NCBI GenBank assembly: GCA_964036275.1
Contig: OZ038436.1
Span: forward strand, 16,829,904-16,893,903
Reading direction: 5' to 3'
DNA length: 64,000 bases
Source of the DNA: Litoditis marina
Lineage: Eukaryota; Nematoda; Chromadorea; Rhabditida; Rhabditidae
The notes under the pieces are model-generated. The model did not search any database, was not told the DNA's origin, and saw nothing but the letters and a program-made list of their open reading frames with translations. This document shows positions 46,501-59,524 of the stretch, in pieces. The position numbers were made by a program, and so were the translations under genes. The first letter of the stretch is position 1, and each line of letters begins with the position of its first letter.

Positions 46501-49500
46501 ATCCCAACTCGACTGATGCTCTCTCACATCGAGACCACGACATGAGATATGCAAACAAAACAATAGTTGCAGGACAGAAGAGAATAACATCTTGCAAGCA
46601 ATCATCATTCTCCCTTCAGGCTTAAATATTATCAGAAACAGGAGATCTACATGCCGCTGGAAAAAAATCAATGCGACTTTTCAGTTCTCAAAAACAAAAA
46701 CGAGCACCGTGTCGAGGTAAATTTCCGATTCCCATCTAAAAAAATGTAAAACAAATTACTTTACGAACTCAACTCCCAACTTGCTGATATTAGGTGGCAG
46801 TCAATACGCCAACGCTGCAAAGTAACTCAAATACGAGTAGCGTACACGGTACACCCTTGGATAAGTTCGACGAGGACTGAGATGTGACTCTAATGAAACT
46901 AACATTTAGCACAGAAACGGTAAGTAAGATTCATGAGCCTCTGTAACTTACGACTACAAATTTATGACAAATCAATAATGAAATTGATACATCGAGCAAA
47001 TTAATTTGCGGGCTATCCTACCATTACCATAGTAAAATATAACTCTTTTATTACTAGATCACTCTGCTCGTGGTGTGTCCGTGTCCCGGCTGCTTAATGG
47101 AATTGTGAACAAAGAAGCGAAATTGTAGATAGATAACCCAAGAAGGAAACAAAAGAAATTAGAAAGCCCCTGGGTAACGCACAAAACTTACCTTGTTGGG
47201 AGTCGGTGGCTCTTTTTTGACCGCGCCTAGCTTTTCATCCTTCTTGGTGGGCACATTAGCACTACTGGCGCTACTTCCTGCTTTCTCCGGAACAGTCGGT
47301 TTCGACTTGGTCTCGCTCTAAAAACTCCCGGGATTGAAAAAAATGTCAGAAATTCAAGACGGTGGCCTCGCTCACAAGACTGTTAGAGCCTTCCAGGGTA
47401 GCTTAAAGAGTGCAGTTCAAAGCGGCGGGGGGGGGGGGGGGTAACAAAAAATTTGTGGACACGCCCCCGTCACCAGGATAGAGAGAGTGAAACTTTCTAC
47501 CTTTCTAGTGAAGTAGTACAGGTAAATATACAAGTTACTGCAAATGTCCCTATAAAAGGTGAAGAATACATGAAAAAGCAAACCTTCAGTTCCTTTTCGC
47601 GGGCCTTGGCCTCCATGTCTGCCATCATGGCTATTTGCATTTTGGCTGCCTGAACATGTGTTTCATGAGTCTAAACAGTGAATCTGTTGTGCTAATCGAT
47701 AATTACTATATATCGTTCATCTACCGTTTAATGTTGATTCTATTTGCCTATTTTCCCGTTTAATTTGAAGGATAGGCTGAAGGCATGCAGAATTCACCAC
47801 CGCGAAAAAAAAGGGAAATTTTTCGGAAATTACTGAAAAGCTTGAACTATACAAAACGTGCAATTCACGGTTCCACGATTCACATAAAAGCGTAATTCTG
47901 TATACCTTCTCTATCTCTTCGTCCTTCAATTCCTTCACGGACTTCCCGGCAGGAATGGCGGAACTCTTCTTAGGCGAATCCGCTGCCTTTCTGCTGGAAC
48001 TGAACTCATATTCAGATGAGGCGCAATAAAAGAAAGTATCGTATTTCTAAACAAATCAGACGATAAGACCTGGATAATTAAAAAAATGTGGCCTCCTCTC
48101 TCTGTTGTCTGTTCTGAAACAAAGTGCAACTTTCCAACACGAAAAACATAACGCTTTATGTTGCAAATTTACTTTTTGTTTTAGAACGAACAAATAATGC
48201 TACATTTTCCTTTCTTTCTAAATGGTCAGGTGTTACATATTAAACTACCTGGCTGGTTTCCTTTCCTGTTCGCGACTAGGCCTTGTCGACGCGTGCCCCC
48301 TTGAAGACCCCCCACCCCGCCTGGGTGGAGAACTGTGACGCAAATGACCACCACGAGGAGGGGAGCGCCGCCAATCGTCCATTCTTGAATCCCGCGGAGG
48401 TCCCCATCTATCGTCTTCCACACGTCTAAATGGTGCTTGTCGCGGAGGCGAGCCCTGAAATCCTCAATATGAATGACCAAGCAGCCACGTATGATATTTC
48501 TTTGTTACCGTCGATTTAACGTATCCCACAATACGATCAATTCACAAAACGCGCCCTAGCTCAATTGATCGAATATCTTTTGAGACATTTGCTCATCGTC
48601 ATCCCACTGTGACCGTGAACATAAAAATTGAAAGTCACTCCGCGCCGGTGTTTTGCTCTCCCCCACAAATGTTTTTGGTGGTGCCGGAGAGAGACCCACC
48701 CTGTGAGTTGGATTCAAGTATTGGTTGCTGCAAACGGCCATAGATAATGTTATTTTACTCTCTAAAAAATCGAATTTAACACATTGTGCTCGAGAAACTG
48801 ATTTCAGTATGATTTACTTTAGACAACTAGTGAGACGTTACTAGTGCGTGAAGCCGAGGGGTGAACTAATTTCGAGAAGAGAACAGAGACAGTAGCTAAC
48901 TAACCCTTCTATCAACAGCATTGAAATATGTAGGAGCGGAATCCGTCCTTCGCCAACCATTACTGAATGAATCCGCAGGAGGCCCAGTGGAATTAGCCCA
49001 TCCAGGTCCAGCAGGATGTGTCGGTCTGTAGAAAACATAAGCAATTACTTGTTTATACAATAAACAGATACAAGATATATCACCCAATATTACTAATAAT
49101 ATTACAATATTCTTTACACCCTCTGTAGAAAAAAAAAGAAGTTGTCCGTGCCCATCTAGTAGCCCACAATGGTAAATACATTGATAATCATTCATTCATA
49201 CTCATAGGCGGCTCAGTGCCAGCCGGTGATAAAGTTAGCGCCAACTCAGAAGTCGCACGTCCCGGAACATGAGCGGGACGTCCCGAAAGTGGGAGGGGCG
49301 TTCGGTACATCGCAAAAAATCAATAATTGGAGAGATTTTGATCGACAAAAACAGAATGAAAAGTGATTTACACCTGAAATTTCAATTTTCTCTTGCTATT
49401 TGTATGTTATAAAAGCGTTTGACAACATTATTCTCCAAAAAAATACAGAAAATTCACTTTTTATTCTAGTTTTTATGATCAAAATCTTTCCAACTATTGA

Positions 49501-51931
49501 TTTTTGCGATGTACCGGGACCCGCCCACTTTCAGGACGTCCCGCTCATGTTCCGGGACGAGCGGTCGGCTGAGAAATCAGTGAGAGCGTTCGAGAAACGG
49601 AAACATTGACCTTTTAACTTTTAAGAGAACATGCCACCAGCCCAAAAAACATACCTTTGGTCCATTGGATGGGGCATGTTGATTCTGCTTCTGTCCCAAC
49701 TATCCGGATGTCTTCCATGGGTTGAGCTCATGCCTGGAACGACCTCGAATAGGGCGCCACTTTGTTGAAAAGTCCACTCAATAACAATTTTTTATTTAAA
49801 TTGGGACTTTGCACAATTTGCTCTATATTATTTGTCACAATGGTCGCTTTTACAAGTTAAAACCCAATCTCCCCCAGTTTTATAGCTTAATTACAGATAT
49901 GAACTACCTGATTTTAATTAAATTTATGCTCAGACAGGGCCCAGCCAATTTTTTCAATTGCAGCCAATTAGCCGCTAAAAACCGGTGCATACCGTAATCC
50001 AAAGACGCTTTTTTGAGCGTTTTTCTGCATTTTTTCGATGAAATGGAGCCTACAGACTTATATTCAGTGTTCTGACAGTGGACAAAAAATTCAGAAAGTG
50101 GACGAAAGCCGAAAAATTCTCAATGACTGATTACAATCGTGTTTTGGTGATTTGCTCGGAAATCCATCTTTCTTACTTCTTTAACAGAACGAATTAACAT
50201 GTATTATACTTAAATTTGAGGTATTTCATTGTTATAAGCAATGCCAACCCTCTAAAACAGAATCTCTGATCGTAACATCAAATAACGATTTTCGAATGGC
50301 CATTTTGTGACTAACTCTGAACAACTCTGAACAACTAGCGCCAATCTCTCTCAGTGGGTGCAATAGAGTTTCAGGGACATGCATTCAGTGTTCTAACCGT
50401 TTTTCAGAATAATTTGAGGTAAGAGAACGTCGAAAAAAACCTCATTCTTTGCTTGCAATTGTGCTTTCGTGATTTACAGTAAGCACCTCTTTTTTGCTAA
50501 CTTAAGCGAGCTAAAGGGAGTGGTACCTTTTTAACTTGAATGTTTATTATCGTACTAGCCACGTTGGTTGCTGATAACTATGATTTTTGGATGGAAACCC
50601 TCAAATTTGATTTTTTGGGTTACGGTAGGTTCTAAAATTCGCGGCCGATTCCGGCTAATTAGCGCCAACCTTTCTGAGTGGGGGCCACAAAGTCACCACA
50701 CATGTGAACCGCATAAAAAATTATTGAAGACCATTTGTTTTTTGCTTCAACGTTGCATACACTAACAAATGTTCGGTGCAATTTTTGGGTCCTAACGCTT
50801 ATTTGTGTATGTACAATACGATCGTTAAAGATACATGTCGAACTCGAAATTCAAAATCAAAAAAATCTTTCTCTACTGCTGAATTCGAAAACTCGATTCG
50901 AAATTTTCCAATACTCGAAAACTTGATTGATAGCTCTGCTATAGAAGAAGAATGTTCGATTCATGAGGAGATTGGGTGAATGGTTAAATCTGTTGACATT
51001 ATTTATTTTATAGCAGCCAGACGCAGATTCAGTATTCTTCTGCAGGTGAATGACATATGAGACGTAAGCAAGGTTTATCCATTATCATTTGCGCAACATT
51101 CATTATTTTATACAACGTGTCACGTTGGAGTACAGATACTGCAACTGCACAAGTGCAGACAATAGAAATGCACTCTAACACAAATATAAACTATTTGACA
51201 CCCACCTGAATCGAATGCCGATGGTACTGGTCTGGCTGGCTGTATGTATGCAGGGCCAGGTGTAGGTAGATGATCTTGGTTTCGCATGTCTGGCCGACCT
51301 GGATAGCCTGGACCCGGGTGCTGCAGAGCAAAATAAAAACGTATAGACGTATAAGACATATTCAGAACGTATTCCAAAAACTACGTCCACCAGCATCACG
51401 TAGTGAAGCACGCGAGTAAATGATGATAATTTACAAATTAGAAAGCGTGTTGTATGACCTATGTCTACCTAATTAGGATACAGCCGTACGTGAAAATTTC
51501 AGTCTGAATAATAACTCGCCTCTGTCCAGAAAAATAAACTAAAATAGAGAGACATTAAACACTTTTTATAAAAGAATTGACGAAATGGTAAATTTCATAA
51601 TTTCCTATTTATTCCGTTCGTGTAAAACTGTAAAACTGCATTGATCGCATCAAAAACCGAATTCATTAACAACAAACCCCTCTATGAAGAAAATCCGAAT
51701 ACGAACTCGGCTGTCGAGAATCAGATGGAAAATGCGTAACATCCGGTCGCCGACCTGCATATTAAAGTTATTTAATTTCATTAAAAACAATACACGTTCC
51801 ACGGAACACTGTTTGTTATACGAATTTCTCTTTGATCTGAATAGAGGAATGATAATCACAAGTAAATCAAAACTATATTGAAACAGAGACTGTAAACCCA
51901 CCACCTGGGTCCGGGTATGAAGAGTACATGT
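40530..51931 (-). CDS. Long Pro/Arg/Gly-rich protein, about 700 aa, 20 exons
   Basis: Not recognised; likely a nuclear or RNA-associated low-complexity protein (inference from composition). Exons in order: 51320-51206, 49733-49655, 49025-48905, 48454-48249, 47993-47906, 47649-47584, 47317-47192, 45533-45271, 44754-44668, 43858-43790, 43411-43192, 43022-42924, 42700-42601, 42252-42203, 42029-41935, 41452-41375, 41186-41095, 40852-40794, 40610-40530 (TAA). All 18 junction phases agree, 698 codons. The start is unresolved: an ATG at 51931-51929 (MYSSYPDP, exon to 51907) joins in frame only to an internal acceptor, giving PDPGYPGRPD. N-part: Gly/Pro/Tyr-rich, then Arg/Ser/Gly-rich (DDWRRSPPRGG, SSPPRRGGGSSRG). 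Middle: charged Lys/Glu helix (MADMEAKAREKELK) and KPTVPEKAGSSASS. C-part: acidic ELDPMAYVEELSDMGDDW, then Pro-rich to the end. Confidence 0.7.
45534..47191. other. Long intron (1.66 kb) of the Pro/Arg/Gly-rich gene
   Basis: I see no exon, repeat family or hairpin of note here beyond a short TAAC tandem run at about 46416-46434. Confidence 0.5.
47427..47441. repeat. Poly-G run
   Basis: About 15 G in a row in an intron of the Pro/Arg/Gly-rich gene. The run length may be unreliable. Confidence 0.9.
49256..49562. mobile_element. Palindromic element with CGTCCCGG ends
   Basis: Left arm GTCCCGGAACATGAGCGGG then GACGTCCCGAAAGTGGG; the right arm is the inverse (CCCACTTTCAGGACGTCCCG and CTCATGTTCCGGGAC). 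The arms extend inwards through GATTTTGATC and GATCAAAATC to a short centre near 49410. In an intron of the Pro/Arg/Gly-rich gene. Confidence 0.8.
49740..51205. other. Intron (1.47 kb) of the Pro/Arg/Gly-rich gene
   Basis: AT-rich with no recognised exon or element. Open frames near 50568-50979 show no paralogue, domain or splice support. Confidence 0.5.
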
Positions 51932-53336
51932 CACAGACCGCGTGGTGAAATAGCCCTGAAAAGTGAACAAAATAAATATGGAAGATAACAGTGAATCAGC
52001 TAAACCACCAAAGTCTTGCTCGTTTAAGAGTTCAATGTACGTTATTCGATTCAGTGCATCTGCACACGTTCCGATCAGTTTATCCATAAAACTGATACTT
52101 ATTCTTATATGGCAACTACAAACGTATGACATTAGACTGTGGTAAACTTTATAAGGGGATCTACTATTCAACAAACATGGTTGGAATTAGTGATGAAACT
52201 GTGAATCCCGAGCGTCATATCATTTTGCGGCTGGCTGGCATGAAAAGTTTCTGATCCATTTTCAGTTCAAAAGTTCAAAAGCGAATCCATTAGATATCGA
52301 AAAATCAAGTTAGGGAAGGATAAAGTGCATGCTAGTACAGTACGAGTTCTTCTCTGAGTATGTATATATGATTATAAAAACCTTAATCTAAAAGAAGAGT
52401 ATGTGGCCCCAACCTTCGATCACGTGAAAAACATATCATATTAACACAGCATTATTAATGCACAAACTTTTAACACGAATGAATATCTGACTATCGAAAC
52501 TGCTTGAAACGGACATGCCTGACGTTATTGTTATAATGTGGATGGTGAATAAATAAACTTTTTAATTAAAAGCAACTAAATAATCAACAAAACGGCGGCG
52601 CAGCGCACACACAGTGCAACGATTTACTACCGTATACCTTCATATTCGAATTAACGCATAACTGCTTGAGTTTTGGCTAGAAATTCTTGATAAAATTCCT
52701 CTGTTATTATTCATATAAAAATACCGGTCTGTTTATCGCTGAAATTCTGAAAAAACGCAAATTTACCATTTTTTGCGTAGTTGAGTCTTCACTGGAAAGT
52801 TAGTAAAATTCGAGATCAAAGCCGCCCTTTAAGAATATCCTTAAACTCGCGGAGCTCTAGTTTCCGTCCGAATTGTCGTCGTTGAGCTATCCTGAATCGC
52901 ATTCTTTTTCCGATATAAATGTTATGAATTTACGAATTGTGTTCATGAGAACGGTGTCGTACAACCGAATTAATGGACGAACTGATTAAAAACCGTTCGA
53001 AAGTCATGACGTCTGACGTCAGTCAATACAAAACAATATAATCGCCATATCTCAAATTTGATTCTGCAGTTATCCCCCTCACCTCAAGTTTTGTGTTCCG
53101 TATGACTACAGTTTTTGCCATTGTTGTAAATGTTTTCTAAGCAGTACATTCTCTGTTGGAGATAGTACCGACCAAATGTTCGCATCAGTAGTTCTAGAAA
53201 GAATGATGGGCTTGCAGCCTGCTCTTATTTGCTGCTATACATCAACAGAGTGTGACTGATAATCCGATCGGTTTTAATCTTTATTGTGATGGTTATATAG
53301 TTTATGAACTGGTAATCTTCTATCTTACAGCCGAAA
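51932..53336. promoter_or_regulatory. Divergent intergenic region before cct-3
   Basis: About 1.4 kb between the minus-strand Pro/Arg/Gly-rich gene and plus-strand cct-3, so it probably holds both promoters. No specific factor site can be claimed. A TTATCTTACAG-type acceptor ends at 53330, six bases before the cct-3 ATG, and is probably the trans-splice site. Confidence 0.5.
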
Positions 53337-56300
53337 ATGATGCGTGGAGGTGGTCAGCAGCCTGTTATCGTTCTCAGTCAGGGAACGAAAAGAGAAAGTG
53401 GGCACCAAGTTCAAGTTGGGAATATCACTGCCTGTAAGGTATGTAGCTTGTGCTTGATTTTGGGGTACTTCTTTAATGATACGGAACGGATACAAATGAG
53501 AGTAACTACGTTGTTACTTTCAAAAAAGTAAACATTATCAACACGCATTATTTGCCGAAACTGATAACTACTAGTTGCCAAAATCAAAACCAATCAAATA
53601 ATGTGGCTAGTGGCTCTTTCATACTAGCTGATGTCTATTTGATTGTATTGAATTTCAAATTTCAAGAGTTATTTTCAATCGCTCATCATTGCATGCTCTC
53701 TCGCAGTATGAAGCTGAACTCTTGAAGTCATTAAATTATAAGAAAAACTAGGAAGTTGAAATTATTATACAAAACCACGTTGCTCGTATAAACAAGCTCA
53801 ACTAACTGTTGATATCTGGCTGCTTTGGTAATTTATAAAAACCTAAAAGTAAGAATGAGATTATGAATAGAGGTGCGCGACAAGGAGAATTGGTAGTTTC
53901 TTTTCTATACTCGATGATTTTTCAGACCATTGCTGATGTCATTCGCACTAGTCTTGGGCCAAGAGCAATGCTGAAAATGCTCATGGATCCTATGGGCGGC
54001 ATCGTCATGACTAATGACGGAAACGCAATTTTGAGGTTTGCTAATATCTTAAAGCTCTACCCGGTGTTCCTCCCTGTTTTACAAAGTGGCCGTATTGAGT
54101 ACACATTAACTAGCCCACAACAGCATGATTGAAATTTAACTACTACTTTTCTATCATGTGTTGTTTTCAATAGGTGCCATTTCCAGAGAGATTACTGTCA
54201 AGCATCCGGCCGCAAAGAGCATGATCGAAATCGCTCGTACTCAGGTGTGTTTTTTTTCTAATACGGTTCATTCGTACATTGTCTACTTGTATTATTTGTG
54301 ACCAGTATTGATTCACTTACTCGCTCACTGACAGTACAATGTCAAGTGTAATGGATAGTTATGTAGTGGTTATAATATGTAATGTTATCTAATGTTAATA
54401 TTGTCTCACGACACACACTCATTCTCGACCGTACCATTGACGATTTTAGGATGAGGAAACTGGAGACGGCACCACATCTGTGATTGTTTTGGCCGGAGAG
54501 GTTATGGCTCAAGCACAGCCATTCCTGGAGCAGAAGATTCATCCCACCATCATTATTCAGGTATTCCTCGAGCTCAGTCGGTGGTTCTTAAAGATTTCGA
54601 TTGTAGGAAAAGACCAAATTACATATTATTGATTGAGCTGTGTAGTTTGATACTTGTGTAGGTGTGGCTCGACCGTTATTGGTTAATCGTCCAACCTGAT
54701 AACCTTTCGACAATGATTAAGCATCTAGTCAATTTCCGTTTACTTCTATAATATTACGAAATTGAAATTATGAAAACGTCAGAGCTCAGCAGTCGCATGT
54801 CCCAGGTACATGAACGGTCCCATTTCCCGGGACGGTACCAAGAATTACGGTAGAAATGGAGCAGATTTGCATAAATGATGACAAAAATTCTCCTCGATCC
54901 TGACTTTTATATTCAAACATGCTCCATTTCTACCGTAATTCGTGGTACCGTCCCGGGACAGTACCGGGACATGGGACGCTCCGTTCTTGTACCTGGGACA
55001 TGCAATCGCCTGAAGTGCCATACATACTTGGCAGCGTCTGCGGGCGGCATATGATATAAGTATGGCGCCCCTGATTATTGATCGAATGTGCGGCTGGTGG
55101 CGGCTCTCGGCGTTTTGCCGCGCATTCATACTTCGGCGGGCAAAAGCGGCTGCGGGCGTCTGCGGGCGGGGCCGCAGACAGCCGCAAACAGCAGTTGCGG
55201 CAATAATGATTCAATTCAATATTGCCGCAGCGGCTCTCTGCGTCTGGATTGATCATTCTCGACATATCGTCACTAAAGGTGTAAAAATCATTATTAAACC
55301 CATCAAGTTACTTTAGTATAGTTTATTTAAATATATATTTGTATTCTACTGGATGTTCACTGCACTCTATTATCAGTTTTTAATCAGTTTAAAGTGAATG
55401 TCTTCTTTTCTTTTGTTTTGTATTTGAAAAAAAAGTTTCAGAATGAAAAAAAAAACGGTTAGGAAGAAGTTGATTCGGTAAGCGGTAATCTAATATTGAT
55501 ATTCGATGAATTTTCAACAGACCAGTTGGAGATCAACGCTAATCAAGTGATTTACAAATTTTGAGGGATAAACCTTATTAGCATTGACGTGATAAACTAC
55601 AAATATTCCTAATAAGGGGAGGGGAATCATAATTTCAACAATAAGTTCGAACTTTCTATTTTAAATTCAAGTGAGGGAAAGTGCGCCGCAGCCAGCCGCA
55701 GTCGCGCGTACATACTTCAATTGGAGTGCGTTTGTGGGCGTCTGCGGGCGTCTGCGGGCAAACCACTAGTTTACCCGCGCCGCAGACGCCCGCAGACGCA
55801 CCAAGTATGTATGGCACTTGAGAGTGTAACGTGCCGTCCATAAAAGTGCGCTCTCGTAATCACTGTATGTATACCTATCATCCATTGCTGTTGTAGTGGT
55901 CGGGTGTGATAAAGTTTAATCATTTAGGCATACCGCCAAGCTCTCGAAGACATGATCACTTTGGCTGAAGAAAAGTTCAGCAAGCCAGTTGACATCAACA
56001 ACGACGACGAGGTTTGCTAGTTCTGTTGTTTAAGTCTCGTTCTATATTGAATCAAGTTTACGCATAATCTTATTCACTGCCTCGAACCTTCACTCTCCGA
56101 AATGACTGTTTTATGTGCAACATTCAGGCCGTCCTTATAAGCGTTTTTTAGATTGTGATCGTGAGCGTCATTTTCGGACAGTTTTACCTTTTAAAATTTC
56201 AATCACCTTCCATCAGTTACTCTTCTGATCATTTTTCAGATTGCAACAGTTGTCAGATCTTGCCTAGGAACAAAGATGATGAGCAAGTGGATGGATCTCG

Positions 56301-59300
56301 CAGTTCAAATTTCACTCGACGCCGTAAAAACGATTCGTGTCGATAAGGGAGGAGAGAGTGAAATCGATATCAAGAGGTTGGTTTTTTCTCGTTGGTGGAT
56401 GTTTTCGATTCAAAATTGAGCACGACACCACACACCATATATCTGTGGCAAGAGACTCATATCTGCCCATATTTCGTTGTTTTTTGTGATGTGAGTAGGT
56501 ATCAAGTGCGATGATTTCGGAGCAAATAATATCGCGGATATGTTAAGTCTGTATACATTTTGAGGTTACGAGGGTACTAAGCGATTAACTATAATTTGAT
56601 TTTACATCTTTTTACCTGTCATAGTTGGTATTTCTCATGCTCGATTCCATGTATAGGTAAAATATGTAAATGTCAGTCGAATATCCAAATAATTGGGTTT
56701 TCCCTATGATTCCTGGTCGGACTCTCCTGATTCACGTGTCACGTCGTAATGTGTTTGCAATTCATTCATTTCAGATATTGCCGTATCGAAAAAATTCCTG
56801 GTGGCACGATCGAAGACTGCAAGGTTATCAAGGGTGTCATTTTGAATAAGGTATAGTCTGCTCATCGCAAATATGAACTGTCTGCTGTCGAATCGCACGT
56901 AAATATTATACTATGTCGTATCTGAGGTTTCACTTTCCCCCGAATAGTTATTTCCAAGTATTGATATAATTTGTTTACTACATCTCTTCTGTTTATGTGT
57001 TGTGCCTTCTCACTATTTTTTGTTTTCGATAAATGGGTGTTTCACACAAAATAGTTTCAGGATGTTGTTCACGCAAAAATGCGTCGCCGTATTGAGAATC
57101 CTCGCATTGTTCTCTTGGATTGTAATTTGGAATACAAGAAGGGAGAATCGCAAACTAGCTTGGAGCTGATCCGCGAGGAAGATATCAGCAAGATCTTGGA
57201 ACAGGTACGATAATGGGGCTAATAAGTAGGCTATGTAGAGTGTAGACTATAGTTGCTTCTTTTAGATTTCGATGCCGTTTAGTGATCTGCATAACTACAG
57301 ATTTCATTTTATTTGAACTTCATGAACTACATTCAGATCAGAACTTGTTATCAGAAAACTGTTTCATCCGGTAGTATAACAGTTCTGAAGGCAATGTCGC
57401 TTTTTTAGGAGGAAGAGTCTATTCGCAAGCAGTGTGACGACATTATCAACTTGAAACCAGATCTCGTCTTCACCGAAAAGGGTGTTTCGGATTTGGCGCA
57501 GCATTTCCTTCTGAAAGCTGGCATCACTGTGCTCAGACGACTCAAGAAGACTGACAACAACAGATTGTCCAGGTAATTGAAGAATGTGTTTTATAAAATG
57601 AACGCATTCGATTTCTTGATATGTATTCCACACGATGTGCGAAGCTATTACTCTTTCGTTACCTTGTCATTAATTATTCGTCTGACGGTCTGTATTTGCA
57701 GGGTTTGTGGAGCTCGTATCGTTCATGACACTTCCGATTTGCGTGAAGATGATGTTGGACTAGGCGCAGAACTGTTCGAGATTACGAAAATCGCTGACGA
57801 GTAAGTTTCACTTGTACTGTGGGCTATGTTCCAAACTCTACTACCGTAAGTCCGAAATCTGGCAACTGCCATCAGCAGTCTAGCAGGGTTCATACTGTTT
57901 AAAACTTCAAAGATTACCAGGGATTTTATGACTTCGCATGCAAAATATAACTGTCGATCGTAATGCTGCTACTAGAGATTTATAATCGTGTTTTGTTTTG
58001 CATAGTTTTGCACATGTGGCATCAGCCTGCTTTTCGGTGGATCTGTGATTTATGCCTGACCTCCTTATGTTTTATTTGTTTTAGGTACTACACCTATGTC
58101 ACATCTACCAAGACTACAGCCTGCACTGTGTGTCTCCGTGGACCTTCCAAGGATGTGATCAATGAGGTGATTTTACTGAATGCTTCAGAGCTCACTGTTT
58201 TTTTTCTTTTGAGACTCCGTATATATGCAGAGTTGGAATAGGACTGAAATATGCCAAGTATTACTGTACAGTACGTATATAACATAACAACACTATGTTT
58301 GTCTTCAGATTGAACGTAATCTCCAAGATTCGCTTCATGTTGTTCGCAACATCATGCTCAATCCTAAACTTGTGCCCGGAGGAGGTGCTCTCGAGATGGC
58401 ACTTGCCCAGGTACGATTTTCAAGGTGCTAAGTGCTACGAGATAACTGCTCGCTGAACTTTAGCTATAATTGAACAATTTGACTTATCCCAATGGAAGTT
58501 GATATAGTATGTTGAATCTTCTGACTGAGTATCTGACCAAAAATAAGATTTATAAGCTGCAAATTTAACGGTCTATTCGTGTGCAGAGACGAATCAGTTT
58601 TGTTAACCCTCTCCTTTTTTGAAGTTGAACCCCTTTTTCTGAACGGACTCAAAAATTCAATAATTTCTCTTTCTTTGTATTTTTCCTCGTTTTGTACTGG
58701 TATAATGGTTCAGATGATCACGGAGAAGGGCAAGACTATCGAAGGAGTCCGTCAGTGGCCGTATAAGGCCATCCAACGTGCGCTCGAAGTCATTCCTCGC
58801 ACCCTCGTTCAGAATTGCGGTGGCAATACTATTCGCCAATTGACAGCTCTCCGAGCCAAGCATGCTCAGAGTCCCGACAATTGGACGTGGGGTATTGACG
58901 GAACAAGCGGAGATTTGGTGGGTCATTTTCTCCCATGCTCCCATCCTATATCCTCTGGTCAGGTTTTACATGGTTATTGTCTTTTTTATTCATTTTAAAC
59001 CTACCACTTTGATAAACAAGCGCACTGACATTCCCAAGTGTATTTTAAAAAAAAAATATTGTTGTTGTATAAGTAAGTATATTACAATAAGTATTGTTCA
59101 GGTTGACATGCGCAAGCTGGACATCTGGGATCCCCTCGCCGTCAGAGTTCAGGTGCTCAAGACCGCCATCGAAACATCGGTTAGTCTTACATAATACACA
59201 ATAGTATAGCTTTCTTTTCAAAACAGCTATTATTCGCCTACTGTGTTGGAAATCGGTTGTATGGTCCATTTGCTGGTACATATACACAAATATCTGAAAA

Positions 59301-59524
59301 CCAAAAAAAAATAGGTTAATGTCGTAGTTTCGAAGTGTTTGCGGGATTCACCGTCATATTCCCTCTAGTAGATCTTTGACGGTCTTTTATGTTCCGTCTA
59401 GTCTCGTGTTTCGAATAGTGAACCGTTTAATCTTCAGGTGATGCTTCTCCGAATTGACGACATCGTTTCGGGAACGAAGCGGGCAGTTCATGGCGATGGA
59501 CCTACCCAGGAAATGCCAATGTAA
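53337..59524 (+). CDS. cct-3: TRiC/CCT chaperonin subunit gamma (CCT-3), 545 aa
   Basis: One of eight subunits of the cytosolic double-ring chaperonin that folds actin, tubulin and other proteins with ATP. Exons: 53337-53438, 53926-54035, 54187-54244, 54450-54560, 55928-56011, 56240-56376, 56775-56850, 57061-57204, 57409-57572, 57702-57800, 58085-58166, 58309-58410, 58714-58917, 59102-59179, 59438-59524; 546 codons with TAA, all phases closed, same length as human CCT3. Seen: MMRGGGQQPVIVLSQGTKRE at the N-terminus, LGP at 44-46, MDPMGGIVMTNDGNAIL (ATP site) at 54-70, GDGTTS at 95-100, KSDL-type apical segment with EKGVSDLAQHF, VPGGGA at 411-416, and QNCGGNTIRQLT. The residue before GDGTTS is Thr where vertebrates have Val. 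Two ATGs are adjacent; the first is used. Intron 4 (1367 bp) is swollen by palindromic repeats. Confidence 0.97.
54790..55008. mobile_element. Palindromic element in cct-3 intron 4
   Basis: Left GCATGTCCCAGGTACATGAA then TTTCCCGGGACGGTACC; right GGTACCGTCCCGGGAC then TGTACCTGGGACATGC. The inner arms, GTAGAAATGGAGCA and TGCTCCATTTCTAC, also pair. It shares the CGTCCCGG vocabulary with 49256-49562. Confidence 0.8.
55013..55819. mobile_element. Palindromic element with G-rich GTCTGCGGGC arrays
   Basis: Terminal inverted repeats AAGTGCCATACATACTTGG and the inverse at 55801-55819. Next to each end are copies of GCGTCTGCGGGC in opposite orientation. The middle (about 55280-55620) is AT-rich with no coding signs. 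About 807 bp, the second half of cct-3 intron 4, directly after the element at 54790. Confidence 0.8.

Noticed and set aside
48556..48741. Minus-strand frame with NQYLNPTHRVGLSPAPP, a possible exon of the Pro/Arg/Gly-rich gene
   Set aside because: Including it breaks the reading phase, whereas joining 48905 directly to 48454 keeps it; it could still be an alternative exon.
51650..52174. 174-codon minus-strand open frame
   Set aside because: It reads through probable splice sites of the Pro/Arg/Gly-rich gene in another frame, and its composition does not look like a protein domain.
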